Source: Atribacteria bacterium SCGC AAA255-G05
GTDB taxonomy: Bacteria > Atribacterota > Phoenicimicrobiia > Phoenicimicrobiales > Phoenicimicrobiaceae
Direction of reading: 5' to 3'
Assembly: GCA_000405605.1 (NCBI GenBank)
Contig: ASPA01000038.1
Location: 1 to 21,365, forward strand
Length of the DNA stretch: 21,365 nucleotides
Below are positions 21,322 through 21,365 of this stretch, one piece after another (the stretch's first letter is position 1; every line of letters starts with the position of its first letter). A program made the position numbers and the translations under genes. The notes beneath the pieces were generated by a model. That model made no database searches, was not told where the DNA came from, and saw only the letters and a list, made by a program, of their open reading frames with translations.

Positions 21322-21365
21322 TTTCTTAAGTCAAACTCCAGTATTTCTTAAGTCAAACTCCAGTA
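21322..21365. repeat. Two perfect 22-bp direct repeats, candidate iterons
   Basis: The unit begins TTTCTTAAGTCAAACTCC and ends AGTA. It is present at 21322-21343 and 21344-21365 with no mismatch and no gap, and the window ends exactly at the end of the second copy, so the array may continue. The 22-bp length and location ~115 bp upstream of a RepA-type gene match iteron origins. No CRISPR-like spacer is present. Confidence 0.7.

Noticed and set aside
21322..21365. CRISPR array
   Set aside because: The two 22-bp repeats are directly adjacent with no spacers, and no cas genes are present.

Overview
The window looks like an AT-rich bacterial accessory region or plasmid-like replicon. Almost every credible gene is on the minus strand, so genes are transcribed from high to low coordinates. 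The host cannot be named from the sequence. A sigma-54 promoter, an NtrC-type activator, GGDEF/HD-GYP proteins and Shine-Dalgarno sites point to a bacterium. The low GC, dispersed palindromic and 7-bp repeats, and an archaeal-type Cdc48/VAT ATPase resemble uncultured anaerobic lineages, but that is inference.

Layout in the direction of transcription. (1) 21365-19661: a replication-initiator gene of RepA (RPA-like) type, preceded by a promoter/operator dyad and two perfect 22-bp direct repeats (candidate iterons) at the window edge. (2) 19660-17192: a degraded stretch with a 45-codon small ORF carrying a 13-base homopolymer, a bidirectional terminator, and a 1984-nt group II intron. The intron sits precisely inside a relic of the 3' end of a rep-like gene. 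(3) 17191-11004: a signalling block. It holds a membrane Cache-HAMP-GGDEF diguanylate cyclase, another rep 3' relic, a 42-aa zinc ribbon, a PAS-PAS-HD-GYP phosphodiesterase with a probable frameshifted N-terminus, a PAS histidine kinase frameshifted at an A8 run, and an NtrC-family sigma-54 activator. (4) 11003-10533: a control region with a palindromic repeat element, two 18-bp dyads in the enhancer position, two AATGCATT boxes and a near-consensus sigma-54 promoter (TGGCACGATACTTGC on the minus strand). (5) 10532-1: a gas vesicle operon: receiver-only response regulator, gvpA, coiled-coil protein, GvpC-like protein with 33-residue repeats, small coiled-coil protein, gvpN, unknown 98-aa protein, gvpF/L, Hsp20-like gvpH, Cdc48-type AAA+ ATPase, gvpF/L, gvpG, gvpO relic, gvpG, gvpO, GvpA/J-zinc ribbon fusion, gvpK, and the start of a third gvpF/L.

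How it may work together (inference): the kinase/NtrC pair would activate the sigma-54 promoter from the upstream dyads and switch on the gas vesicle operon. The adjacent cyclase and HD-GYP protein suggest that buoyancy is coordinated with c-di-GMP lifestyle decisions. GvpA makes the shell, the GvpC-like proteins would reinforce it, and GvpN, GvpF/L, GvpG, GvpK, GvpJ, the Hsp20 protein and the Cdc48-like ATPase would nucleate, chaperone or remodel it. Duplication scars, repeat insertions into coding ends and several homopolymer frameshifts show a fast-changing region.
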